Source: Actinomadura sp. 6K520 (GTDB lineage Bacteria > Actinomycetota > Actinomycetes > Streptosporangiales > Streptosporangiaceae). From it: a stretch of DNA of 62,371 bases. Both the position numbers and the translations under genes were made by a program. The notes under the pieces are model-generated. The model was not told where the DNA came from, made no database searches, and saw only the letters and a program-made list of their open reading frames with translations. The stretch lies in assembly GCF_004349245.1 (NCBI RefSeq), contig NZ_SMLC01000024.1:1-62371 (forward strand), in the 5' to 3' direction. This document shows, in pieces, positions 27,335 to 36,725 of the stretch (positions within the stretch are counted from its first letter, which is position 1; each line of letters opens with the position of its first letter).

Positions 27335-28009
27335 GTGATCAGCGTGCTGATCGTCGACGACCAGACGATCGTGCGGGCCGGGTTCGCCGCCCTCCTCGAC
27401 GCGCAGGACGACATCACCGTCATCGGCGAGGCGGGCGACGGGCGCGAGGCGGTCCGGATCGCCGAGCGCAGCCGTCCCGACGTCGTCGTCATGGACATCC
27501 GGATGCCCGGCATGGACGGTATCGAGGCGACCCGCCGCATCCTCGCCCTGCCCGGTTCCGAGGGCGTCCGCGTCCTGGTGCTGACGACGTTCGACGTGGA
27601 CGAGTACGTCTACGAGGCGCTCGCGGTCGGCGCGAGCGGCTTCCTGCTGAAGGACGCCACGGCCGACGAGCTGGTCTCCGCCGTCCGCGTGGTGGCGCGC
27701 GGCGACTCCCTGCTCGCCCCGCAGGTCACCGGGCGGCTCATCCGCGAGTTCACCAGGCAGCGCCGCAACCGGCCGCAGGCGCCGTCGGAGCTGTCGACGC
27801 TGACGGCCCGCGAGTCGGAGGTCCTCGTCCTCATCGCCGGCGGCCTGTCCAACGGCGAGATCGCCGAACGCCTCGTGGTCAGCGAGCACACCGTGAAGAC
27901 CCACGTGGCGCGGGTCTTCACCAAACTCGGCCTCCGCGACCGCGCCCAGGCCGTCATGCTCGCCTACGAATCAGGCGTAGTGGTCCCGGGCGGCAACGCC
28001 CTCGACTGA
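27335..28009 (+). CDS. NarL/LuxR-type response regulator
   Basis: 224 residues. The receiver domain has acidic D8/D9, phospho-acceptor D54 (VVVMDIRMPGMDG), the VLTTFD threonine and the LLKDA lysine. The C-terminal LuxR helix-turn-helix is LTARESEVLVLIAGGLSNGEIAERLVVSEHTVKTHV. It is the cognate partner of the kinase just upstream. Targets are unknown; the inverted repeat at 25640-25652 before the kinase gene is a candidate site for autoregulation. Confidence 0.93.
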   Translation: MISVLIVDDQTIVRAGFAALLDAQDDITVIGEAGDGREAVRIAERSRPDVVVMDIRMPGMDGIEATRRILALPGSEGVRVLVLTTFDVDEYVYEALAVGASGFLLKDATADELVSAVRVVARGDSLLAPQVTGRLIREFTRQRRNRPQAPSELSTLTARESEVLVLIAGGLSNGEIAERLVVSEHTVKTHVARVFTKLGLRDRAQAVMLAYESGVVVPGGNALD

Positions 28010-28023
28010 TAAACACCCCCGGG

Positions 28024-28380
28024 CTAGCGCCTCCTCAGGAGGCGCATGGCCTTCTCCTTCTCGAAGTCGAGGGCGCGGGTGGGCGGGGCCGAGAGGCGTC
28101 CGATGCGTTCGCCCAGTTCGCGGACGTGTGCCTGCACCTGGGGCTCGGCGAGGACGCGGAGGCCGAAGGCCAGCTCGGCGGGGCCGATGTCGTAGCGCTT
28201 CTCCAGGGCGAGGGCGAGCGCGACCGCCCGGAGCTCGGTGTCGCCGAACTGCCGGTGGCCGCCGCCGCGCCCTCTGCCGGAGACCCCGTCCCGGGTGGAC
28301 GGCAGCAGCCCGAGGGCCTCGCGGTAGCGGAGCATGCGGGGCGAGGTGCCGAGCCGCTGGGCGGCCTCCGTGATGCGCAT
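28024..28380 (-). CDS. MerR-family transcription regulator
   Basis: About 118 residues. The N-terminal winged helix MRITEAAQRLGTSPRMLRYREALGLL is the MerR DNA-binding domain, with GHRQFGDTELRAVALALAL completing it; a dimerisation helix and a short tail follow. No metal-binding cysteine is present, so this is not a metal sensor of the classical type. I preferred ATG 28380 to ATG 28389 because conservation starts at MRITEA. It is divergent from ahcY, with an AT-rich palindrome between them, and convergent with the response regulator gene. It may control itself or ahcY. Confidence 0.82.
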   Translation of the reverse strand: MRITEAAQRLGTSPRMLRYREALGLLPSTRDGVSGRGRGGGHRQFGDTELRAVALALALEKRYDIGPAELAFGLRVLAEPQVQAHVRELGERIGRLSAPPTRALDFEKEKAMRLLRRR

Positions 28381-28393
28381 GCGGCCCATTCTG

Positions 28394-28403
28394 ACAAATT
28401 TGT
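28394..28403. promoter_or_regulatory. AT-rich palindrome ACAAATTTGT between merR-like gene and ahcY
   Basis: A perfect 10-bp palindrome in a conspicuously AT-rich island, 13 nt before the MerR start and about 110 bp before ahcY. Position and composition fit a MerR-type operator overlapping a promoter. Confidence 0.5.
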
Positions 28404-28514
28404 GTTAGGAAGTCGCCTCCAGGCGTGCCAGCGGCCGTACCCCGACCGTAGACTCGCGGCGTTGACGCACCGCGCACCGACCCGCATCCCCGCGGACCAA
28501 GGAGCAACGAAAGC

Positions 28515-29945
<1,431 letters not shown>

Positions 29946-29953
29946 GTTTATTG

Positions 29954-30003
29954 GCGGTGCCCGTGGTGGAGGGCGCTGGGGCGCCCTCCACCACGGGCAC
30001 CGC
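29954..30003. terminator. Perfect 23-bp hairpin after ahcY
   Basis: Inverted repeat of 23 perfectly paired bases (29954-29976 with 29981-30003) around a TGGG loop, starting 8 bp after the ahcY stop. Far longer than normal for a terminator, though with no T-tract. It should block or process transcription between the two SAH hydrolase genes. Confidence 0.85.
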
Positions 30004-30180
30004 GTGCGATTGCTGCATCGCTCCGACTCGCCTAGCGGCTCGCTGCGCGATCAGGTTTCTCGCGGGCTCGAAGCCTGCCTTCGGACGCAATCGCGACGGT
30101 TTGGGTTGTCGCGTGGCTGGTGTGCCGACTGATGTTGTCGTAGGAGTGGTGCGGCGGTTCGTCGCCTTGAGGGGGTGCTG
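30004..30180 (+). other. Leader region of the second SAH hydrolase gene
   Basis: 177 bp without a supported gene. After the 23-bp hairpin the sequence is less GC-rich than average, and TAGGAGTGGTGCGG precedes the gene. It ends in a strong GAGGGGG ribosome site. Reading frames here are not convincing. Confidence 0.4.
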
Positions 30181-31437
30181 ATGAGCGATATCGCGGATGC
30201 TTCGCTGGCGTACGAGGGCGTCAAGCGGATCGGGTGGGCCGACCGGAGCATGCCCGTGCTGCGGCAGATCCGGGAGCGGTTCGCCGCCGAGCGTCCCCTG
30301 GACGGGTTGAAGGTCGCGGCGTGCATGCACATCACGACCGAGACCGCCGGGCTCATCCGCACCCTCCAGGCGGGGGGCGCGAGCGTCGCCCTCGCCGCGT
30401 CCAACCCGCTCTCCACGCAGGACGACACCGCCGCCGCGCTCGTCCAGGAGTACGGCGCGGAGGTCTTCGCGCGGGCCGGTACCGACCGTGAGGGGTACTA
30501 CGCCCACATCCACCGGGCGTTGGAGACCGGGCCCGACCTCGTCCTGGACGACGGGTGCGACCTGGTCAACACCCTGCACACCGACCGGACCGACCTGCTC
30601 GGCACGGTCAAGGCGGGCTGCGAGCAGACGACGACGGGTGTCATCCGGCTGCACCAGATGGCCTTCGAGGGCGCGCTCCGCTTTCCGATGGTCGCGGTCA
30701 ACGACACCGACACGAAGCACATGTTCGACAACCGGTACGGAACCGGGCAGTCGACCCTGGACGGCATCGTCCGCGCGACGAACACGCTCCTCGCGGGGAA
30801 GACGATCGTCATCGCCGGGTTCGGCTACTGCGGCCGGGGGCTGGCCGAGCGGGCCCGCGGCCTCGGCGCCCGGGTCGTCGTCACGGAGATCGACCCGGTG
30901 AAGGCGCTGGACGCGGCGCTGCAGGGCTTCGCCGTCCAGCCCATGGCGCAGGCGGCCGCCGACGGCGACGTCTTCATCACGGTCACCGGAAACCGGGACG
31001 TCGTGAACGGGGAGCATCTCGCCGTGATGAAGGACGGCGCGATCCTCGCCAACTCCGGCCACTTCGACGTCGAGATCGATGTCCGCGCCCTGGCCGAGCT
31101 GGCCGTCGAGGTTCACCGGGGCGTCCGCCCGCAGGCCGACGAGTACGTCCTGGCCGATGGGCGCCGCCTCGTCCTCCTCGCGGAGGGGCGGCTGGTCAAC
31201 CTGGCCGCCGCCGAGGGCCACCCGGCCGCCGTGATGGACATGTCGTTCGCCGACCAGGCCCTCACGTGCGCGTGGCTCGCGACCGCCCACGCGACGCTGT
31301 CGCCGGCCGTCCACGACGTCCCGAAGGAGATCGACACGGAGGTGGCCCGCCTCAAGCTGGCGTCGATGTCCATCGCCATCGACCACCTCTCGAAGGATCA
31401 AGAGGACTACCTGCGCTCCTGGCGCATCGGGTCCTGA
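30181..31437 (+). CDS. Second S-adenosylhomocysteine hydrolase-like protein (archaeal type)
   Basis: 418 residues. Core SAHase fold with K179 and D183 (TKHMFDNRYG) and NAD loop AGFGYCGRGLAERA. It lacks the 40-residue insertion of the preceding AhcY and ends in QEDYLRSWRIGS instead of KPxxYRY, features of archaeal and Thermotoga enzymes. The substrate could be SAH or S-inosylhomocysteine (as for the Methanocaldococcus homologue) or another thioether nucleoside. ATG 30181 follows GAGGGGG. A small uncharacterised gene starts 5 bp after its stop and is probably co-transcribed. Confidence 0.88.
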   Translation: MSDIADASLAYEGVKRIGWADRSMPVLRQIRERFAAERPLDGLKVAACMHITTETAGLIRTLQAGGASVALAASNPLSTQDDTAAALVQEYGAEVFARAGTDREGYYAHIHRALETGPDLVLDDGCDLVNTLHTDRTDLLGTVKAGCEQTTTGVIRLHQMAFEGALRFPMVAVNDTDTKHMFDNRYGTGQSTLDGIVRATNTLLAGKTIVIAGFGYCGRGLAERARGLGARVVVTEIDPVKALDAALQGFAVQPMAQAAADGDVFITVTGNRDVVNGEHLAVMKDGAILANSGHFDVEIDVRALAELAVEVHRGVRPQADEYVLADGRRLVLLAEGRLVNLAAAEGHPAAVMDMSFADQALTCAWLATAHATLSPAVHDVPKEIDTEVARLKLASMSIAIDHLSKDQEDYLRSWRIGS

Positions 31438-31442
31438 CGCCG

Positions 31443-32021
31443 ATGCCCGCAGGCGCCTACCTCCACCTGGACGGAGAGCTCGACGAGCGCTTCCAGTGCG
31501 CGCCCGGGCCCGGCGGGTGGCGGTACACCTCCCGGCGCTCCGACGGCGTCCGCGTCGACCTGGTGACGGACGCGCGCTGGCGCCAGATCCGCGTCGAACT
31601 CGTCACACCGACCTGGTGGCTGCGCGGCGGCCGCACCGGCCCGGAGGTCACCTGGGTGCGCGCGGCCGGCGAGACGGGAACGGAGCGCGCGGAGCGGGCG
31701 GCCGGCTTCCTGGCCGACTCGCCCGGTTTCCTCGTGGCGATCGCGCACTCGCTGGAGCTGGCCGAGAACGCGCAGGCCGACGTGCGCCTCGTCCAGCTCA
31801 ACGGTCCGTCTCTCGCGCCCCTGACGACCACCTGGCGCTGGCAACGGTCCGGGACGGCGTACCACGAGACCGACACCGAACCGCTCCCGGTCGCGCGCTA
31901 CGAGGTCACGGACCTGGCCACGGGCGAGATCGAGACGGTGCACCTGGCGGGCGATGTCGTCGTCGCCGCGCCCGGCATCGAGCTCACCGAGCTGGAGTCC
32001 CCGCCCAATCTCCGCCTCTAG
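31443..32021 (+). CDS. Hypothetical protein paired with the archaeal-type SAH hydrolase
   Basis: 192 residues, not recognised. No signal peptide or membrane segment. Alternating hydrophobic segments (GVRVDLVTDARWRQIRVELVTPTWWLRGG, YEVTDLATGEIETVHLAGDVVVAAPGIELTELE) suggest a beta-rich fold, with a helical middle (ERAAGFLADSPGFLVAIAHSLELAE). ATG 31443 is 5 nt after the SAHase stop, so the pair is probably translated from one mRNA. Linked function is inferred from the spacing only. Confidence 0.7.
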   Translation: MPAGAYLHLDGELDERFQCAPGPGGWRYTSRRSDGVRVDLVTDARWRQIRVELVTPTWWLRGGRTGPEVTWVRAAGETGTERAERAAGFLADSPGFLVAIAHSLELAENAQADVRLVQLNGPSLAPLTTTWRWQRSGTAYHETDTEPLPVARYEVTDLATGEIETVHLAGDVVVAAPGIELTELESPPNLRL

Positions 32022-32061
32022 CGACGGGTGGTGGACGTTTGCCGATAAGGTCCCTTACCTC

Positions 32062-32089
32062 CCAAGATGATCAGGCCAAGATGATCAGG
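32062..32089. repeat. 14-bp tandem duplication before a start codon
   Basis: CCAAGATGATCAGG occurs twice without a gap (32062-32075, 32076-32089). The second copy runs into the AGGAGG ribosome site at 32087-32092 of the next gene. Confidence 0.85.
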
Positions 32090-32100
32090 AGGTCACGGAC

Positions 32101-33036
32101 TTGTACGGCCAGCCACCGGGGCAGGGACAGCCGCCCCCCGTTCCGCCGATGGGCGCCCCCGCCCCACCGCCGGCCAGGAAGCGGTCCCCGCTCGTGTTCG
32201 TGCTGGCCGGGCTCGCGGTCGTCGTCGTCCTCGGGGTGGTGGCCGTGGGCGTGGTGGTCGTCCAGACCGCCGGGAACCGGCTGAGCGGCCCGCTCAAGCC
32301 CGAGCAGTGCATCGACACGGGCTTCGGGAACGGCACGGGCAAGAAGATCCCGGCCAGTACCCGGGTGAAGTGCGACGACCCCGCGGCCAAGGCGAAGGTG
32401 CTCAAGATCACCGATGAGCGGCAGGCCACCGCGTACCAGTTCGGCGGCCGGGCGGAGCCCGACTGCCCGGCCGGCACCGACGGCATCAGCAACGTCACCC
32501 TCAAGCAGGGCGACAAGCGCTACTACGAGGCGTGCGTCCGCAACCTCGCAGGCCCCCACCCGGGCGACCCGGGCGCGGGCGGCGCGCTGCTGGCCGTCGG
32601 CGACTGCGTGAGCGGCGGTTCCCTCGGCCTCGGCGGCAAGGAGGTCGCGTGCGCCTCCGCCGGCTGGTACGGCAAGGTGATCGCCCGCGTCGACGCCGAG
32701 GCGTCCTGCCCGGCGAAGACGCTGGAGACCATGAAGCTGCGGTCCTTCGGCGGCGGCGAGATCGCGCGCCCGGTGCTGTGCCTCGGCGCGGGCGGCGGTG
32801 TGCTGGCGAGCGGCGACTGCATCGCCGACCCGTCGTTCGCCGTCGGCGGCCCCAAGAAGGCCGACTGCGCCGCCCGGACGGCCGTCGCCAAGGTCGAGGG
32901 CCGGGTGAAGGCGAAGCAGGAGTGCCCCGCCACGTCCACCCACCTCATGACGGCCGACGGCGCCTACCTCCCGGTCCTGTGCCTGAAGAAGATGCGCCCC
33001 ACCCTCAGCGAGAAACTCCGCTCCCTGGGCGGCTGA
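32101..33036 (+). CDS. Membrane-anchored Cys-repeat protein (LppU/SCO3897-like)
   Basis: 311 residues. Pro/Gly-rich cytoplasmic N-terminus, one membrane helix (about 35-60), then an extracytoplasmic part built from about three copies of a Cys-containing unit (GDCVSGGSLGL...CASAGWYGKV...CP; GDCIADPSFAV...CAARTAVAKV...CP). Paired cysteines suggest disulfides outside the cell. TTG 32101 with AGGAGG 8 nt upstream is the start. The function of this actinobacterial family is unknown. Its last 32 bp overlap the convergent regulator gene. Confidence 0.75.
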   Translation: MYGQPPGQGQPPPVPPMGAPAPPPARKRSPLVFVLAGLAVVVVLGVVAVGVVVVQTAGNRLSGPLKPEQCIDTGFGNGTGKKIPASTRVKCDDPAAKAKVLKITDERQATAYQFGGRAEPDCPAGTDGISNVTLKQGDKRYYEACVRNLAGPHPGDPGAGGALLAVGDCVSGGSLGLGGKEVACASAGWYGKVIARVDAEASCPAKTLETMKLRSFGGGEIARPVLCLGAGGGVLASGDCIADPSFAVGGPKKADCAARTAVAKVEGRVKAKQECPATSTHLMTADGAYLPVLCLKKMRPTLSEKLRSLGG

Positions 33037-33907
33037 GAACGTCCGGCCGGGTCGTGGACAGCCGGGAGAGGGCGCCCGCCTCCCGGCTGCCCTCCTCGGC
33101 ACTGAACACGTGGACGACCAGGCCCGTCTCGCCAGGGGCGGCGGGGACGTGCAGGGTCTCGTAGTCGAGGGTGAGCAGCCCGGCCTCCGGGTGCCGCAGC
33201 CGTTTGCGGCCGGCCGCGCACATCACCACCTCGCCGCTGTCCCAGATCCTGCGGAAGTCGGCGCTGCGCGCGGACAGGCCGGCGACCAGTGCGGCCAGTT
33301 CCTCGTCGCCGGGATAGCGCCCCGCGTAGACCCGCAGCTGGCCCACGGCCTCGCGGGCCCTGTCCTCCCACTCGGGGTGGACGGCGCGCGCCGCGGGGTC
33401 GAGGAACAGGTACCTGGCGTTGTTGGCGTCGCGGCGTCCCGGAACCCCCAGTCCGCCGAGCAACTCGCCGCCCAGGTCGTTCCAGGCGACCACATCCAGG
33501 CGATGGTTCGTCACGAATGCCGGAAAGCCCGCCATGCCGTCCAGCATCCGCCGCAGCAGCGGGCTCACGCGGGCCCTCGGCACGGTGCCGTGCCCGGCGC
33601 CGGCCAGCGTGGCCAGGTGCCCGCGTTCCGCCGCGTCGAGGCGGAGCGCCCCGGCCAGCGCGTCGAGGACCTCGGTGGACGGCTGGGTGGCCCGGCCCTG
33701 TTCGAGGCGGATGTAGTAGTCGACGCTGATCCCGGCCAACTGGGCGAGTTCCTCGCGGCGCAGGCCGCTCACCCGCCGGCGCCGTCCACCGGAGATCCCG
33801 ACATGCTGCGGCGTGACCCGGCCGCGGCGAGCCCGCAGGAACGCGCCGAGGTCCCGCCGGGCGTCCCCGGCGCCGTTCGCCCGCTCGACGCGGCCCGCAT
33901 CGTCCAT
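33005..33907 (-). CDS. HTH regulator with MmyB-like ligand domain
   Basis: About 300 residues. N-terminal XRE helix-turn-helix (GLRREELAQLAGISVDYYIRLEQGRATQPS), then a PAS-like MmyB domain (VAWNDLGGELLG, ARYLFLDPAAR, RIWDSGEVV, LLTLDYETLHVP) that binds small hydrophobic ligands in relatives. These regulators usually repress a divergent oxidoreductase gene, exactly the arrangement here with the quinone-reductase-like gene at 34021. ATG 33907 was chosen over the longer frame because the direct repeats listed next lie just upstream of it. Confidence 0.88.
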   Translation of the reverse strand: MDDAGRVERANGAGDARRDLGAFLRARRGRVTPQHVGISGGRRRRVSGLRREELAQLAGISVDYYIRLEQGRATQPSTEVLDALAGALRLDAAERGHLATLAGAGHGTVPRARVSPLLRRMLDGMAGFPAFVTNHRLDVVAWNDLGGELLGGLGVPGRRDANNARYLFLDPAARAVHPEWEDRAREAVGQLRVYAGRYPGDEELAALVAGLSARSADFRRIWDSGEVVMCAAGRKRLRHPEAGLLTLDYETLHVPAAPGETGLVVHVFSAEEGSREAGALSRLSTTRPDVLSRPGSGVSR

Positions 33908-33911
33908 GGTC

Positions 33912-33940
33912 CAAGTATGCGTGGATGCAAGTATGCGTGG
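33912..33940. promoter_or_regulatory. Two 13-bp direct repeats, probable operator
   Basis: CAAGTATGCGTGG occurs at 33912-33924 and 33928-33940, period 16 bp, in the 113-bp gap between the divergent MmyB-type regulator and the oxidoreductase. It begins 5 bp upstream of the regulator's ATG. Best candidate for the binding site of that regulator. Confidence 0.6.
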
Positions 33941-34020
33941 CCCTCGCGGTACCAGGAACACCCGTCCGCCCGCTGAAGGGGGTTCTGGCTACCCGCCCGC
34001 GACGAGGCGAACGTGGTGCC

Positions 34021-34851
34021 ATGAACGCTGAGACCACGCCGCGGAAGCGGAAGAACATTCTCGTTGTGACCGTCCACCCGGAAGCCCGCTCGCTCACCGC
34101 CGCGCTGGCCGCTTTCGCGGTCGAGCACCTGCGCGCGGCCGGGCACGCGGTACGGGTGTCGGACCTCTACGCGATGAAATGGAAGGCGGCACTGGACGCC
34201 GACGACTTCCCCGGCCACCCCGCGGACCGGCGGCTCGACCTGCTCGGCGCCCACGAGCGCGCGACGCTGGCGGGCCTGCTCACACCCGATGTCGTCGCCG
34301 AACAGGAGAAGGTGCGGTGGTCGGACGCCGTGATCCTGCACTTCCCGCTGTGGTGGTTCTCCGTACCGGCGATCCTGAAGGGCTGGATCGACCGGGTCTT
34401 CACCAACGGCTTCGCGCACGGCCCGGCCGTCCCCCCGCCGTACACCGAAGGCGCCCTGGGCGGGCGGCGCGCGCTGGCGTCGGTCACGATCGGTGCCCGG
34501 GAATCGGCGTTCTCCGCCCGTGGCGTCCACGGGCGGCTGGCCGACGTGCTCTACCCGGTGCAGCACGGCTTCTTCTGGTTCACCGGCATGGCGCCGCTCG
34601 ACCCGTTCGCGGTGTACGGCACCGTGGACATGCCCGGGGAACGGTTCGAGGCGGCGAAACGGGAGTACCGGCGGCGCCTCGACGGGCTCTTCACGGACGA
34701 GCCGGTACCGTTCCGGTCGCTCACCGGCGACTACGACCACGACATGCGGCTGCTGCCGGGCCTGGAGACACCGGGAACGAGCGGACTCGATCTCCACGTC
34801 CGCCCGCGGGAACGCCGCGGCGCTCCCCGGACCGCCGACCAGGCACCGTAG
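34021..34851 (+). CDS. NAD(P)H-dependent flavodoxin-fold oxidoreductase (quinone reductase-like)
   Basis: 276 residues, Flavodoxin_2 family (NQO1/KefF/MdaB-like). Starts with NILVVTVHPEARSLTAAL (FMN/FAD phosphate loop), then LHFPLWWFSVPAILKGWIDRVF and the GGRRALASVTIG strand. Two-electron reduction of quinones or other electrophiles is the usual activity. ATG 34021; upstream lie the direct repeats and the divergent MmyB-type regulator. The C-terminal 30 residues are Arg/Pro-rich and variable. Confidence 0.87.
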   Translation: MNAETTPRKRKNILVVTVHPEARSLTAALAAFAVEHLRAAGHAVRVSDLYAMKWKAALDADDFPGHPADRRLDLLGAHERATLAGLLTPDVVAEQEKVRWSDAVILHFPLWWFSVPAILKGWIDRVFTNGFAHGPAVPPPYTEGALGGRRALASVTIGARESAFSARGVHGRLADVLYPVQHGFFWFTGMAPLDPFAVYGTVDMPGERFEAAKREYRRRLDGLFTDEPVPFRSLTGDYDHDMRLLPGLETPGTSGLDLHVRPRERRGAPRTADQAP

Positions 34852-34887
34852 ACGCGGACCGGCACCACCCCGCATCTCTTCGAGTCG

Positions 34888-35343
34888 TCAGAGCGGCCGC
34901 GTCATGAACACGCTGTTCGGATCGGGCTTGTAGTCCGCGAAGGGCTCGCAGTAGGTGAACCCGAACCGCTCGTACAGCCTCCTCGCGGGAAGGAAGAACT
35001 CGGCCGAGCCGGTCTCCAGGCTCAGTCGGGCGAACCCCATGCGCTTGGCCTCGGTAAGGACGTGTTCGAGCAGCAAGGACGCGATCCCGCTCCGCTTGCG
35101 CTGCGGCGCGGTACGCATCGACTTCAGTTCGGCGTGGACGGCGTCCAGCCTCTTGACGGCACCGCACCCCACGATCGAGTCGCCGTCCATCACCGACCAG
35201 AACGTGACCTCCGGTGCGCGCAGGGCGTCGAGATCAAGGGCGTGCTTGCTCTCCAGCGGCGTGATGGACCGCATCTCCTGGACGTGCTCATGGAGAAAAC
35301 CGGCGATCTGCGAGCCGGACAGGTCGTCGACGACGATGTTCAT
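34888..35343 (-). CDS. GNAT-family N-acetyltransferase
   Basis: 151 residues. The acetyl-CoA loop motif A reads RTAPQRKRSGIASLLLEHVLTEAKR, with motif B around LSLETGSAEFFLPARRLYERFGF, close to PaiA/YafP-type acetyltransferases. ATG 35343 has GGAGGAGC just upstream; the longer frame is not protein-like. Substrate unknown. It is divergent from the epoxide hydrolase gene and convergent with the oxidoreductase. Confidence 0.88.
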   Translation of the reverse strand: MNIVVDDLSGSQIAGFLHEHVQEMRSITPLESKHALDLDALRAPEVTFWSVMDGDSIVGCGAVKRLDAVHAELKSMRTAPQRKRSGIASLLLEHVLTEAKRMGFARLSLETGSAEFFLPARRLYERFGFTYCEPFADYKPDPNSVFMTRPL

Positions 35344-35452
35344 CTCGCTCCTCCGGAGCCATGCGAACCTTGAACCATTATCTCCTGCCGAGCGCCGACG
35401 ATCACCGGCAGGCCGACGGCACCGCTCGCCCCACCCAGTGAGGAACCACGCC

Positions 35453-36688
35453 TTGACCACCCCGCACGCCTTCCCCCTGGAGCCCACGCCGATCCACGTG
35501 CCCGACGGGGTCCTCGATGACCTGCGCGCCCGTCTCACATCGACCCGGCCGCCGCTGGACGAGGGGAATGAGGACTGGTCCTACGGCGTCCCGGACGGCT
35601 ACCTCCGCGGGCTGGTCGCCTACTGGCGGGACGGCTACGACTGGCGCGAGGCCGAGGCCGCAATCAACGCCTACGAGCACTACGAGGTGAGCGTCGCCGG
35701 TGTCCCGGTGCACTTCATGCGCAAGCCCGGCCGCGGGCCCCGCCCGATCCCGCTGATCCTCACCCACGGCTGGCCGTGGACGTTCTGGCACTGGTCGAAG
35801 GTGATCGACCCGCTCGCCGACCCGGCCGCGTTCGGCGGTGACCCCGCGGACGCGTTCGACGTCATCGTGCCGTCCCTGCCCGGCTTCGGTTTCCCCGGCC
35901 CGCTCACCGGCTTCCCGGACGTCAACTTCTGGAAGGTCTCCGACCTCTGGCACACCCTGATGACCGAGACCCTTGGCTACGGGAAGTACGCCGCCGGGGG
36001 CTGCGACATCGGCGGGCTTGTCTCCAGCCAGCTCGGCCACAAGTACGCCGACGCGCTGTACGGCATCCACATCGGCTCCGGGTTGCCGCTCGACTTCTTC
36101 ACCGGCCCCCGGGCCTGGGACTTCGCCCGTAACCGGCCTCTCACCGACGACCAGCCCGCCGACGTCCGTGCCCGCATCGTCGAGCTGGACCACCGCTGGG
36201 CTTCCCACCTCGCCGTGCACATGCTCGACGGCGCCACCCTGGCCCACGGGCTGAGCGACTCACCCGCCGGACTGCTCGCCTGGCTGCTGAAGCGCTGGAA
36301 CGCCTGGAGCGACAACGGCGGCGACGTCGAGTCAGTCTTCACCAGGGACGACCTGCTCACCCACGCCACGATCTACTGGGTGAACAACTCCATCGCCACG
36401 TCGATGCGCTACTACGCCAACGCCAACCGCCATCCCTGGGCCCCGTCCCACGACCGCACCCCGGTCGTGCAGGCCCCGGTCGGCCTCACCTTCGTCACGT
36501 ACGAGAACCCGCCCGGCATCCACACCGTCGACGAGCGCGTCCGGGCGTTCGAGACCGGCCCGCTGGCCGGCTGGTTCAACCACGTCAACGTCAACGCCCA
36601 CGACGACGGCGGCCACTTCATCCCCTGGGAGAACCCCGACGCCTGGGTGGGCGACCTGCGCCGCACCTTCCACGGCCGCAGGCCCTGA
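35453..36688 (+). CDS. Epoxide hydrolase-like alpha/beta-hydrolase
   Basis: 411 residues. N-terminal EHN domain (IHVPDGVLDDLRARLTSTRPP ... DWSYGVPDGYLRGLVAYWRDGYDWR), oxyanion motif HGWPWTFWHW, nucleophile Asp in GGCDIGG, and catalytic His in DGGHFIPWENP: the microsomal-type epoxide hydrolase pattern. TTG 35453 with GAGGAA a few nt upstream is the best start; GTG 35438 is the alternative. It may act on xenobiotic or natural-product epoxides. No biosynthetic cluster is adjacent. Confidence 0.87.
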   Translation: MTTPHAFPLEPTPIHVPDGVLDDLRARLTSTRPPLDEGNEDWSYGVPDGYLRGLVAYWRDGYDWREAEAAINAYEHYEVSVAGVPVHFMRKPGRGPRPIPLILTHGWPWTFWHWSKVIDPLADPAAFGGDPADAFDVIVPSLPGFGFPGPLTGFPDVNFWKVSDLWHTLMTETLGYGKYAAGGCDIGGLVSSQLGHKYADALYGIHIGSGLPLDFFTGPRAWDFARNRPLTDDQPADVRARIVELDHRWASHLAVHMLDGATLAHGLSDSPAGLLAWLLKRWNAWSDNGGDVESVFTRDDLLTHATIYWVNNSIATSMRYYANANRHPWAPSHDRTPVVQAPVGLTFVTYENPPGIHTVDERVRAFETGPLAGWFNHVNVNAHDDGGHFIPWENPDAWVGDLRRTFHGRRP

Positions 36689-36725
36689 ACGGGCTCCGTG
36701 AGTCCGGCGGCCGGGCGGAGCGGCG

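Noticed and set aside
25586..27904. 772-residue minus-strand frame opposite the kinase/regulator genes
   Set aside because: It is a complement shadow with no motif. The plus strand has H277 and D54 of a two-component pair.
28404..28514. SAH or SAM riboswitch in the ahcY leader
   Set aside because: The short leader shows no recognisable conserved core of these riboswitches; a MerR-type operator explains the region better.
29981..30178. tRNA or small protein gene in the gap after ahcY
   Set aside because: No cloverleaf could be drawn, and frames there are short with shadow-like composition.
33005..33036. Misplaced stop because two genes overlap by 32 bp at their 3' ends
   Set aside because: Both reading frames are sound, and convergent overlap also occurs at 2109-2128 in this window.
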